NCBI GenBank assembly: GCA_945913015.1 | Contig: CAMECH010000002.1 | Location: 62,001 to 126,000 of the forward strand | Direction: 5' to 3' | DNA length: 64,000 nt | From: an uncultured Bacteroides sp. | GTDB lineage: Bacteria; Bacillota; Clostridia; Lachnospirales; Lachnospiraceae | Part shown: positions 26,753-34,791 of the stretch, piece after piece | How positions within the stretch are numbered: position 1 is the first letter of the stretch | Layout of the letters: every line of letters starts with the position of its first letter | The notes under the pieces: model-generated | Databases searched by the model: none | Told to the model about the DNA's origin: nothing | What the model saw: the letters and a program-made list of their open reading frames with translations, nothing else | Position numbers and translations under genes: made by a program

Positions 26753-27958
26753 TTAGTAGAAACAATGTCCACCTATAATAACATAGTCGGTAACTCTTGA
26801 GAAATCAATGTACTCTGTTCCATTAAACGCTGTGTAGTTGCCGATATTATTCTTTCCTGACAAAGCCTCCAAAGCCGCTTCCATACATTCGTCAGTACGC
26901 GGACCATTTGCAAGTCTTTCAGCGAATCTTGAAGATATCTGTCCGCCTGAAAGGACACCGCCAAACTGGCTTCTTGCATATACTACATCATGAACTGTAT
27001 CAGGATAATGTGAACTTCTCACACGGTTTAATACAATGTTTGCCACGGCAAGTTTGCCTTCATATGGCTCCCATCCCGACTCCCAGTCTATAATGCAGGC
27101 CAGTATCCACAAATCATCCTCAGAAATCTCCATAGTCGGATTATAAGTAAAATCTGTTCCTGATATTGTTCTCTCAATAATAGCCTTACGGCGTGCCTCT
27201 TCTGCAGCCTTTCTTGCTGCTTCTTCCTCAGCAGCCTTTCTTGCCGCCTCTTCTGCCGCTTTCCTTGCAGCTTCTTCTGCCGCAATCTTTGCAGCTTCCT
27301 CCTCAATCGTAAGTCCTGTGTCAAATCCGTAATCAATTACTGTCTCACTGCCAAGTACATATGCAGATGAACCATCAGCCTGTAAAATCTTTACATAATC
27401 ACCGATTCTGCTTACAGGTACAGCCTCAGACTCCGCTGTAAGTGTTCCAACCACCTCTGCCTCTGCTGCATATGAAGAATAAATTACAGCCTCGGAAGAT
27501 GCAGGTACAATTGAAACCTCTGTTTCAAGCTTTGCAACGCTTTCTGCTTCAGAATCAAAACAAAGTGCATTAGTCTCAACAAATCCCGTCAGAGAACCTG
27601 ATGTTATCTTTGTCCAGCCCTTATCCTGCGATACAACATCTGCAATATTGTATTCAAAGAGCTTTCCTGCCATCTCTGCGCTGCTGTCAGGCTCTGTCAT
27701 TACCGCAAGATATTCTGTATTGGTAGCAACCGCCTTGCCCTTGAAAATGCTTTCTTCAGTAAGTATGTCCTGCTTTGCATATGCTACGATATCAACTGCC
27801 TTTTCCTCATATGATGCTGTACGCTCTTCGCTGTCAGCCGTTCCTGCTGCATATGCTTCCTGAACTGTCTGTGTAGCAACATAATTAGGTATAATCGGCA
27901 TCAGCATTATTACTGTCATAATACCTATCAGCATTGCTACCCTGCTTTTTGATTTCAT
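26753..27958 (-). CDS. Secreted cell wall hydrolase (SleB family) with SH3 domains
   Basis: The protein should cut peptidoglycan outside the cell. A signal peptide (MKSKSRVAMLIGIMTVIM) is followed by two SH3b-like segments (about 75-215), a highly charged repeat (AARKAAEE units, about 225-265), and a C-terminal hydrolase_2/SleB domain: DLWILACIIDWESGWEPYEGKLAVANIVLNRV with the catalytic Glu. SQFGGVLSG and DECMEAALEALSGKNNIG complete it. The ATG at 27958 has GGAAAGG upstream and is preferred to 27979. It is a single-gene unit with its own terminator; a 280-bp leader region with possible RNA structure precedes it. Confidence 0.88.
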   Translation of the reverse strand: MKSKSRVAMLIGIMTVIMLMPIIPNYVATQTVQEAYAAGTADSEERTASYEEKAVDIVAYAKQDILTEESIFKGKAVATNTEYLAVMTEPDSSAEMAGKLFEYNIADVVSQDKGWTKITSGSLTGFVETNALCFDSEAESVAKLETEVSIVPASSEAVIYSSYAAEAEVVGTLTAESEAVPVSRIGDYVKILQADGSSAYVLGSETVIDYGFDTGLTIEEEAAKIAAEEAARKAAEEAARKAAEEEAARKAAEEARRKAIIERTISGTDFTYNPTMEISEDDLWILACIIDWESGWEPYEGKLAVANIVLNRVRSSHYPDTVHDVVYARSQFGGVLSGGQISSRFAERLANGPRTDECMEAALEALSGKNNIGNYTAFNGTEYIDFSRVTDYVIIGGHCFY

Positions 27959-28075
27959 AAATAACCTTTCCGCCTTCATTGTTTTAAACTATTCACGCCG
28001 CAAAATGTGCATGTATAACAAATCCGGCTGAGGGTTCAACCATCGATTGACCTCTCTGTAATATTAGTATATGAA
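27959..28075 (-). other. Possible structured leader of the SleB-type gene
   Basis: In the gene's direction GGTCAATCGATGGTTGAACC forms a short hairpin. GC-richer sequence follows (CAGCCGG, then TGCGGCGTG) in otherwise AT-rich surroundings. Wall hydrolase genes are often under c-di-AMP riboswitches, but I could not match that consensus. The remainder to 28240 is AT-rich with no feature but the next gene's terminator. Confidence 0.25.
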
Positions 28076-28167
28076 TAATTAATTACAATTATTACAAAAA
28101 TGTTACATTTATTACAGAAGCATTTTATCAAAGTTAAATATTTTTGTCAACCCCACGCAAACCCGCA

Positions 28168-28202
28168 TAAAATAAGGCTTTCCACATTTCAGGAAAGCCT
28201 CT
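28168..28202 (-). terminator. Terminator after the murL-murD2-trmH operon
   Basis: AGGCTTTCC...GGAAAGCCT is a perfect 9-bp stem with TTATTTTATG following on the minus strand. Confidence 0.85.
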
Positions 28203-28240
28203 CTGGAAATTTTATCCATGTAATCCGATAATATTTTTTA

Positions 28241-29014
28241 TTATTTTCGTTGTCTTTTTGCCTCAAATAATAATATCGAGGCTGCAATTGCCGCATTGAG
28301 TGATTCCACCTGCCCGCACATAGGAATTCTTACACATCTTCCTGCTGCCTTTGCAGTTCTGTCAGTCAGTCCGTTGCCCTCATTGCCAATCAGAAATGCG
28401 CTCGGCACCCTGTAATCAGCCCCGGTGTATTCAACACTTCCCTCAAGATGTGCCGCATTGAGCATTATCCCTGCATTTTTCAACTGATTTAACGTATCCT
28501 CAAAATCCTGTGCATACATAAACGGCATTCTGTACAAAGACCCCATCGTCGAGCGTATCGTCTTCGGATTATATATATCCACAGTATTAGGGCTCATTAT
28601 CACTCCTGTAACTCCGGCACCTTCAGATGTACGAAGAATCGTTCCCAGATTTCCCGGGTCCTGCAGATTCTCAAGTATTACAATAAGCGGATTTTCTGCT
28701 TTAAGCATATCATCAAGAGTGTATTTAAGCATTTTTACAATTGCAAGGATTCCCTGAGGCGTCTTTGTGTCAGACATCTGCGCAAACACATTGTCCGAAA
28801 CCGTCTCGTAAGGAAAATTTAACTTCTCCATATATGAAGGATTTGATTTTACAAATGTTTCAGAAGCGTATATTTTAACAAGCCTGTCCTTCGGTGCCTC
28901 CGCTACCATCTTGTGTCCTTCTACAACAAACTCCTGACACTCTTTACGTTTTTTTGCTTTGCCCTGCAATTGTATTAAATATTTAACCTGTCCGTTTCCT
29001 GTACTTGTAATCAT
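28241..29014 (-). CDS. TrmH/SpoU family RNA 2'-O-methyltransferase
   Basis: The product is about 257 residues. The N-terminal 95 residues form the SpoU substrate-binding domain (KKRKECQEFVVEGHKMV). The SPOUT domain carries the three family motifs: ILENLQDPGNLGTILRTSEG, FLIGNEGNGLT, and RIPMCGQVESLNAAIAASILLFE. It uses S-adenosylmethionine to methylate a ribose in rRNA or tRNA; the target cannot be told from sequence. Its ATG adjoins the murD2 stop, so the two are coupled; GGAGG precedes the start. Confidence 0.9.
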   Translation of the reverse strand: MITSTGNGQVKYLIQLQGKAKKRKECQEFVVEGHKMVAEAPKDRLVKIYASETFVKSNPSYMEKLNFPYETVSDNVFAQMSDTKTPQGILAIVKMLKYTLDDMLKAENPLIVILENLQDPGNLGTILRTSEGAGVTGVIMSPNTVDIYNPKTIRSTMGSLYRMPFMYAQDFEDTLNQLKNAGIMLNAAHLEGSVEYTGADYRVPSAFLIGNEGNGLTDRTAKAAGRCVRIPMCGQVESLNAAIAASILLFEAKRQRK

Positions 29015-30408
29015 CATTCCTCCGCGCCGGAGTTCTCATTTACCGCCGTGCCATACACAAGCCTGCAAAAAGCCTCTCCCCTGTCCTCGAAATTCTTAAA
29101 TATTCCGTAGCTTGCAGCCGCCGGTGACATTACGCAGCTTCTGCCCTCACCGGTGAGCTTTCTTGCCATTTCAACCGCATCTTCAAGATGTTCGGTAGGA
29201 TAAAGCCTGTCAGCACGCTCAAATGCATCCCCCATTGACTTTATTTCTTCAAAAATCCTCTTTCCTGATGCCTCCATCAGAATAATATTTTTCACAGGCG
29301 AAACCGCAAGGTATTCCTCAAGCTCCCTGTAACTTATCCCTCTGTCCATTCCTCCGATGATGACAGTATCTGCATCGCTAAGAGTGTTAAGAGCCTGAAT
29401 GGTTGTTTCATCAATTGTTGAAATCGAGTCGTCATACCATTTTATTTTATCCTGCACGCCTATAAACTGAAGGCGGTGCGGAAGCGGCTCATAAGTCTTT
29501 AACGCCTGTGAAAACACTTCGTCCGTCACGCCAAAATTCTTAGCCACAGCATAAACAAATGCTATATCAAAATAATTGTGTTCACCAATCAGTTTTATTT
29601 CATCCGCCGGAATTTTATATATGGCAGAAGTACCATCCTTTTTCTTATAACAAATGTCCGTGCCGTCCAGGTAAAAATCAACTGTATTCCTGTCAGAGAC
29701 ATTTTTTCTTCCAAATGTATTAATGTGCGCGCTGCATTTACCGGCAGACGGAGCGAGTGTATCAAGACAATACAGCTCATCGCCCGGAATCTGGTTTTTG
29801 TAAATATTTTCTTTTGCCGCCGTATATTTTGCCATTGTGCCATAATGGTCCAGATGTTCCTCATGAAGATTGAGATATACTGCGTGGTGTGCCGACACAT
29901 CCATATATTCAAGCTGGTGGCACGACAATTCAAGAACTGCCGTGGTTGTATCTTTCATCATATCCGCTATTTCAAATACCGGAATTCCTATATTACCTGC
30001 CAGCATAACATCCGCCCCCGCGCTCTTAAGCACATGATAAAGCAGTGTTGTTGTGGTGCTTTTCCCCTTTGTTCCGGTAATTCCTATAATTCTGTCGCGG
30101 TAGCAGCCAAAGAACACCTCCATCTGTGACACAATATTGCAGGTGTACTCATCAATCTCTCTGTCAAGCACAATTCCCGGGCTCTTAAATACAACATCAA
30201 AATCATTAAGGCAGTTGAGATAATCCTCTCCTGTAATTGTAATAACTCCGTCCGGGAGTTCGGCATTTATCGGTCTTGCATCCGCAATCGCAATAAGTCC
30301 GGCACCTGATGCTTTTATCAAAAACGGAAGTGTGGATTTTCCTTCCCGCCCAAATCCCAATATAAGAACTTTTTTACCGTTAATCAGTTCATGTATATAT
30401 TCTATCAC
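29014..30408 (-). CDS. murD2: MurD-family ligase, probably MurD2 (UDP-MurNAc-L-Ala:L-glutamate ligase)
   Basis: The product is 464 residues with the Mur ligase layout: a Rossmann-like N-domain (KVLILGFGREGKST), an ATP-binding central domain (GITGTKGKSTTTTLLYHVL, ELSCHQLEYMD, NLHEEHLDHYGT) and a C-terminal domain (IKWYDDSISTID, MSPAAASYGIFKNFEDRG). Ordinary MurD adds D-Glu to UDP-MurNAc-L-Ala. This gene overlaps by 4 nt the gene for a MurL-type epimerase, and in Xanthomonas the MurD homologue paired with MurL (MurD2) adds L-Glu. I therefore infer L-Glu specificity. Plain MurD remains possible. Confidence 0.78.
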   Translation of the reverse strand: MIEYIHELINGKKVLILGFGREGKSTLPFLIKASGAGLIAIADARPINAELPDGVITITGEDYLNCLNDFDVVFKSPGIVLDREIDEYTCNIVSQMEVFFGCYRDRIIGITGTKGKSTTTTLLYHVLKSAGADVMLAGNIGIPVFEIADMMKDTTTAVLELSCHQLEYMDVSAHHAVYLNLHEEHLDHYGTMAKYTAAKENIYKNQIPGDELYCLDTLAPSAGKCSAHINTFGRKNVSDRNTVDFYLDGTDICYKKKDGTSAIYKIPADEIKLIGEHNYFDIAFVYAVAKNFGVTDEVFSQALKTYEPLPHRLQFIGVQDKIKWYDDSISTIDETTIQALNTLSDADTVIIGGMDRGISYRELEEYLAVSPVKNIILMEASGKRIFEEIKSMGDAFERADRLYPTEHLEDAVEMARKLTGEGRSCVMSPAAASYGIFKNFEDRGEAFCRLVYGTAVNENSGAEE

Positions 30409-31862
30409 TGTCTTGGCGCCCTCTCCCTTAATTTTTCCTTAAGTGTTAAGTTCAATGCCTCTTCAAAATCCTTCGGAAGCATATTATATTCATCATAATA
30501 TCCAAAATATTTCTCACAATCCGGCAGGTTTTTCTCATAAAGTCCGGTACCGCAGTAATATCTGAACAAATACGGAAGCATTTCACCGGATGCTTTCATT
30601 TTCCTTATTGTAAGCGTGACCGCGGCATTTATCTCATCAACGCTTCCTACACATTCAAACGGCTTCTCGCTTGCAATTCCCACAAGCTTGTCAAAATCAT
30701 TCTGCATGCTCTCATCCTGCGCCATATTTGTGCCAAATATATCACAGAGCTCCTCCTGTGCAAGAAATGGTGAAAGTATAAGCCACACAAACAGGCATTT
30801 CGGGCAGTGTCCGCACCAGATATTCTGCTTACTTCCGACGTTACAGCTCTTGAAGATGTCATGATATTCCTTACACTCCGCGAAATCAGCCGCAATCTGG
30901 AACTCACTCAGCGGACGCAGCAGGCTGAAATAATAAGTATTACTCTTAAGGTAAACAGCCTCATATTCGTGAAAATCACGCTCAAACCTGAAGCTCTTTG
31001 AATACTGATGGTTTACGGTACTTCCCGGCACCGTACTCTCATTGGCGCTCGACTCATTGGACAGGGCAATATATGTTATATCATTCATATATGCGGCAAT
31101 TGTCGCAGAAAATGCCACTATAGCCGAGAAAGGCGTGTGACCGTTAAGAAATCCCTGTTTATTGAGTTCCAGCATATTTTTGTCAAGCGTTCTGTGCGCA
31201 GTAATTACATGGCTTCCGTCAAAATCCATGCCTGCTCTTTGGACAGTTTCAATTGTAGCGCCCCTCGGATTGATTATATATGCGTACACTGCATTTTTAT
31301 ATTCCTTCAGCACATCAAGCGATACCGCCGAATCCTTGCCTCCGCCCACAGGGACCATGCAGCGTGCGCCTTCCTTAAGCGTCTTAATATTTGAATTGCG
31401 CATTGCAATTGCAGCCTGCACATCGGCTTCACACTGGAGTGAAAGCACCGGCTCATTTATGCCGTATTCAGGCTCTATCGTCATAAAATCCTGCTCATTT
31501 TCAACAATGCCGTTAGTATAATAGAACTCACCGAGTCCGTTAAAATAAAGTGATTTCCACCAGGTAATCATATCCTCACTGAGTGACGCATTTTTAATGC
31601 GCACAACCGGCGGACATGCTATTTTCCAATAGCTTATAAGCTCCACCATTCCCAGTGAAAATGCCATATTGCGAAAAGTCTCATCAGACGCAAAATCAGC
31701 CTTTTTATCTTTTACCGGAAATGTCCACGTTGGTGCAAATTCAGAAAGTCCGTCAATTTCAAAATGATACGTCAGCTTTATGTTACATTCATCCTGCATG
31801 ATATCAAATCCCTGATACGTAAATACGGGATATTTTTTTCTAAATTCAATATATGATAACAT
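30405..31862 (-). CDS. murL: MurL-type UDP-MurNAc-L-Ala-L-Glu epimerase
   Basis: The product is 485 residues and soluble. A PP-loop-like VPVGGGKDSAVSL lies mid-protein, which fits the ATP-dependent chemistry reported for MurL; NIWCGHCPKCLFVWLI is a Cys cluster near the C-terminal third. PTWTFPVK and a helical tail complete the shape. MurL of Xanthomonas converts the L-Glu of UDP-MurNAc-L-Ala-L-Glu to D-Glu. Identification rests on the GGGKDS motif, the overall size and the overlapping murD-like gene. The ATG at 31862 follows AAAGGGGAG and is preferred to 31901. It is the first gene of the operon. Confidence 0.75.
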   Translation of the reverse strand: MLSYIEFRKKYPVFTYQGFDIMQDECNIKLTYHFEIDGLSEFAPTWTFPVKDKKADFASDETFRNMAFSLGMVELISYWKIACPPVVRIKNASLSEDMITWWKSLYFNGLGEFYYTNGIVENEQDFMTIEPEYGINEPVLSLQCEADVQAAIAMRNSNIKTLKEGARCMVPVGGGKDSAVSLDVLKEYKNAVYAYIINPRGATIETVQRAGMDFDGSHVITAHRTLDKNMLELNKQGFLNGHTPFSAIVAFSATIAAYMNDITYIALSNESSANESTVPGSTVNHQYSKSFRFERDFHEYEAVYLKSNTYYFSLLRPLSEFQIAADFAECKEYHDIFKSCNVGSKQNIWCGHCPKCLFVWLILSPFLAQEELCDIFGTNMAQDESMQNDFDKLVGIASEKPFECVGSVDEINAAVTLTIRKMKASGEMLPYLFRYYCGTGLYEKNLPDCEKYFGYYDEYNMLPKDFEEALNLTLKEKLRERAPRQ

Positions 31863-31917
31863 GTGCTCCCCTTTCCATGAACAAACAAAATGTCCGCACA
31901 ATTATAATATAGTATGA

Positions 31918-31950
31918 AAAAATCCGCCCGGATAGCACCGGACGGATTTA
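31918..31950 (-). terminator. Terminator after the lipoprotein gene
   Basis: AAATCCGCCCGG...CCGGACGGATTT with TTTTTTC following on the minus strand, between the lipoprotein stop and murL. Confidence 0.85.
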
Positions 31951-32012
31951 TTATAGTAGAAAATACAATTAAAAGCAATTGTGTATTTTGAATGACGCAT
32001 ATACATTTGAGG

Positions 32013-33542
32013 CTATTTTAGTTTTGCTTCTTCATTGCCAAATCTGATATTATCAAGCGTAAATGTATCCCCGTCATATGTTACATGGGAAGTTATGATA
32101 ATATCGTCTACATAATCTCCCGTAACATTAGGTTCATATACAAGCCCTGCATGTACCTTCATATACCATTCACCGTTTTCATGTTCCATATATCTTATTG
32201 ATGACAGGTCTGCTGCCTTAAGTGCGGTCTTGCCGTTTTCTTCGTAAGACTTTCCAATATCTGATGCTGCCCCCGTTTCCGCGCCGTCAACATACCAGTA
32301 TATTGTCCCGGAAGTATCATCAAGCCGCCATGTGACTCTTTTCATCTGTTCATCTGCATTATCAAAATCATGGATACTAAGTTCATTATCCTTACTTATC
32401 TCCATAATCTTCAGTCCGTAAATCGAAACTCCCGTTCCATGCCCTTCACACGTACTGTAGCTGTACTCGGTTACGCCGTCTTTGTCATAATCTCCGCAGG
32501 CAAACTCAACACCACGGTCACTAAAGCTTTTCCAAACCGGATAAACATTATCACCAACTCTCAGAATCATGGCACTCATACCATATAACCCATACAGTGC
32601 CGCATCAGATTCGGGTGCCTCTCCAAGAAGCAGAAAATCATCATTAAGCTCATAAATTTTATCCTTGTAATCTTTGGAATATAACGTCTTGGTCACCCCA
32701 CGCAGTCTTGATGCCGTTGCACTGTTTACATACTTTTCAGCCTGCCTGTATCCGTCTGCATACTCATCTTTAATTATGCTTAATACAAACCAGTATTCTC
32801 CATACTGCCTCATCACATAATTCAGATGACTTCCGTCTGCAAATGTATAAACAAGACATACACTGTCATCACCTGCCGGAATGTTTGCGGTCACGCTGCC
32901 ACCGACAGGGTGTACAATGCGTTCAAATGCCGTAACAGGATTTTTAAGTTCATCCGACTGCTTTCTTTCGGATAATAAAGCTGCCAGCGTCATTCCTTGT
33001 TCCTGACCTTCAATCCATTTATCCGCAATGGAAGTCATCGGAAATACCTGTAGTTTTCTGCCCTGCTCCGCCGTTTTGACAGAATCGCCGGTAACGTTTT
33101 CTGTCCCTTTTGCATATACCTTCATATCATCACCGACAACGCAGTGGACTATCGTCTGATATATTACAGGAATCAGGTCTTCATCAAGCTTATAATAGCG
33201 AAGATAAATATCATAGTCCTTAGACCATCCGTGTGCTTCATCATATCCTGTAAGCACCGGCCTGCTGTCAAGGGATTTTACATTTCCCGAAAGTTCACTC
33301 TGCCAGTATGACAAATATTGCTGCTCAAGGTCATAGGTTGACGGATAATTGAATTTATGCTCATCGCTTATATTTGCATGGTCACCATATCCAAGCATGC
33401 CTATATAAGTTCCGCCTTGCGGCTGTGTACTTGCCTCTGTCTGTGTTGGTGTAACATTTTCCTGTGTACCCTGCGCACATGCTGAAAGCAACATTGTCAT
33501 GGCTGCCAGCACCAAAAATACCGATTTTATTTTAATCTTCAT
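32013..33542 (-). CDS. Lipoprotein of unknown function
   Basis: The product is 509 residues with a lipoprotein signal (SVFLVLAAMTMLLSACAQG, lipobox LSAC), then a Thr/Gln-rich linker. The mature part has no family I can name. CGDYDKDGVTEYSYSTCEG resembles one FG-GAP/VCBS-type calcium loop, and several Trp/Tyr-rich beta segments suggest an all-beta extracellular protein. AGAGGGGG precedes the start. It lies alone between the pfkA terminator and its own terminator. Confidence 0.75.
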   Translation of the reverse strand: MKIKIKSVFLVLAAMTMLLSACAQGTQENVTPTQTEASTQPQGGTYIGMLGYGDHANISDEHKFNYPSTYDLEQQYLSYWQSELSGNVKSLDSRPVLTGYDEAHGWSKDYDIYLRYYKLDEDLIPVIYQTIVHCVVGDDMKVYAKGTENVTGDSVKTAEQGRKLQVFPMTSIADKWIEGQEQGMTLAALLSERKQSDELKNPVTAFERIVHPVGGSVTANIPAGDDSVCLVYTFADGSHLNYVMRQYGEYWFVLSIIKDEYADGYRQAEKYVNSATASRLRGVTKTLYSKDYKDKIYELNDDFLLLGEAPESDAALYGLYGMSAMILRVGDNVYPVWKSFSDRGVEFACGDYDKDGVTEYSYSTCEGHGTGVSIYGLKIMEISKDNELSIHDFDNADEQMKRVTWRLDDTSGTIYWYVDGAETGAASDIGKSYEENGKTALKAADLSSIRYMEHENGEWYMKVHAGLVYEPNVTGDYVDDIIITSHVTYDGDTFTLDNIRFGNEEAKLK

Positions 33543-33555
33543 TTTTCCCCCTCTA

Positions 33556-33601
33556 AAAAGGCTTTCGCATACAGATATACTGTCTGTACAGCGAAAGCCT
33601 T
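33556..33601 (-). terminator. pfkA terminator
   Basis: AAGGCTTTCGC...GCGAAAGCCTT with TTTTTAGAGG after it on the minus strand, directly past the pfkA stop. Confidence 0.88.
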
Positions 33602-33606
33602 ATAAA

Positions 33607-34581
33607 TTACTTGGAAATCATTGAGCTTACAAGGAATTCGTAATCATCAATATCCTTCTTCATTGCGAGTGCCTCATCAATGTCATAATCCACAAACTGA
33701 CCGTTCTTGTAGGCAACAACTCTGTTACTCTTGCCCTCACAGAGAAGGTCTACTGCTCTTGCTCCCATGACTGACGCATAAACTCTGTCCTTACATGTCG
33801 GATTACCGCCGCGCTGCATGTAGCCAAGAATTGTTGCACGAGTCTCAATTCCCGTTGCAGCCTCAATTCTTCTTGCCATGCCTGTTGAATGACCGATACC
33901 TTCTGCATTGATTATGAGATGATGCTTCTTACCTCTCTTGCGTCCTTCAATAATGTGATTAATAAGCTCCTGCTCGTCATTATTATAACGCTCCGGAAGA
34001 AGAATATCCTCAGCGCCATTGGCTATACCGCACCACAATGCAATGTAGCCTGCATTACGTCCCATAACTTCAATAATGCTGCATCTCTCATGGGAAGTTG
34101 ATGTATCACGCACCTTATCAATCGCTTCCATTGCCGTATTGACAGCAGTATCAAAACCGATTGTGTAATCCGTACATGCTATGTCCAAATCGATTGTTCC
34201 CGGAAGTCCGATTGTATTAACCCCTTGTGCCGCAAGCTTCTGCGCACCACGGAACGAACCGTCACCGCCTATTACAACAATACCGTCAATACCATGCTTA
34301 CGGCATGTCTCGGCTGCCTTCTCCTGACCCTGCTGTGTCATAAACTCAAGGCTTCGTGCCGTATAAAGCACTGTACCGCCGCGCTGTATTATATCAGATA
34401 CACTGTGCTTATCCATATCTATAATCTCATCGTTAATCAGGCCATTGTATCCTTTAAGTATACCCTTTACCTTAAGCCCTTTGGCAATTGCCGTTCTTAC
34501 TACGGCACGGATGGCAGGATTCATACCAGGTGCATCACCACCACTCGTCAGAACTCCTATTGTTTTAATCTCTTTTGCCAT
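33607..34581 (-). CDS. pfkA: ATP-dependent 6-phosphofructokinase
   Basis: The enzyme phosphorylates fructose 6-phosphate in glycolysis. The 324-residue product has [20 protein letters not shown] (ATP loop), [13 protein letters not shown] with Gly at the position that marks ATP rather than PPi use, and [13 protein letters not shown]. The catalytic block reads [13 protein letters not shown], where most bacterial PfkA have TIDND; both Asp are kept. The track runs to 34680 through a leader repeat, but the ATG at 34581 follows GGAATGGGAGATTAGT and gives the family length. dnaE lies upstream. Confidence 0.94.
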   Translation of the reverse strand: MAKEIKTIGVLTSGGDAPGMNPAIRAVVRTAIAKGLKVKGILKGYNGLINDEIIDMDKHSVSDIIQRGGTVLYTARSLEFMTQQGQEKAAETCRKHGIDGIVVIGGDGSFRGAQKLAAQGVNTIGLPGTIDLDIACTDYTIGFDTAVNTAMEAIDKVRDTSTSHERCSIIEVMGRNAGYIALWCGIANGAEDILLPERYNNDEQELINHIIEGRKRGKKHHLIINAEGIGHSTGMARRIEAATGIETRATILGYMQRGGNPTCKDRVYASVMGARAVDLLCEGKSNRVVAYKNGQFVDYDIDEALAMKKDIDDYEFLVSSMISK

Positions 34582-34697
34582 ACTAATCTCCCATTCCGCA
34601 GACGCTTTAGCGTCGAAGGAATCGCGAGCCGTCAGATTTAGCTCTGCGATAATGGCTTGTTTGTGGCGCCTGCGGCACAAACAGCCGTGTGAATAAT
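34582..34697 (-). repeat. Dispersed 5'-leader repeat, copy before pfkA
   Basis: In the gene's direction: CACACGGCTGTTTGTG, then GCAGGCGCCACAAAC (hairpin 1), then GAGC...GCTC (weak hairpin 2), then ATTCCTTCGACGC...GCGTCTGCGGAAT (hairpin 3), then GGGAG as the pfkA ribosome binding site. It is almost identical to the copy before mrp over about 110 bp. Confidence 0.85.
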
Positions 34698-34791
34698 TTG
34701 ACTAATTAATTTATATAATTCTAATCCAATCAAATTATATTTTCAATAATTTTTTGGAATTTCAACACTTTGCACTTAAACAACCGTTTTT

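Noticed and set aside
27959-28075. c-di-AMP (ydaO-type) riboswitch before the SleB-type gene
   Set aside because: I could not find the conserved blocks of that class; only a short hairpin is visible.
34582-34680. N-terminal extension of the pfkA frame ([11 protein letters not shown]...)
   Set aside because: It is the leader repeat read through from a TTG; the same residues precede the unrelated mrp frame, and the strong ribosome binding site serves the internal ATG.
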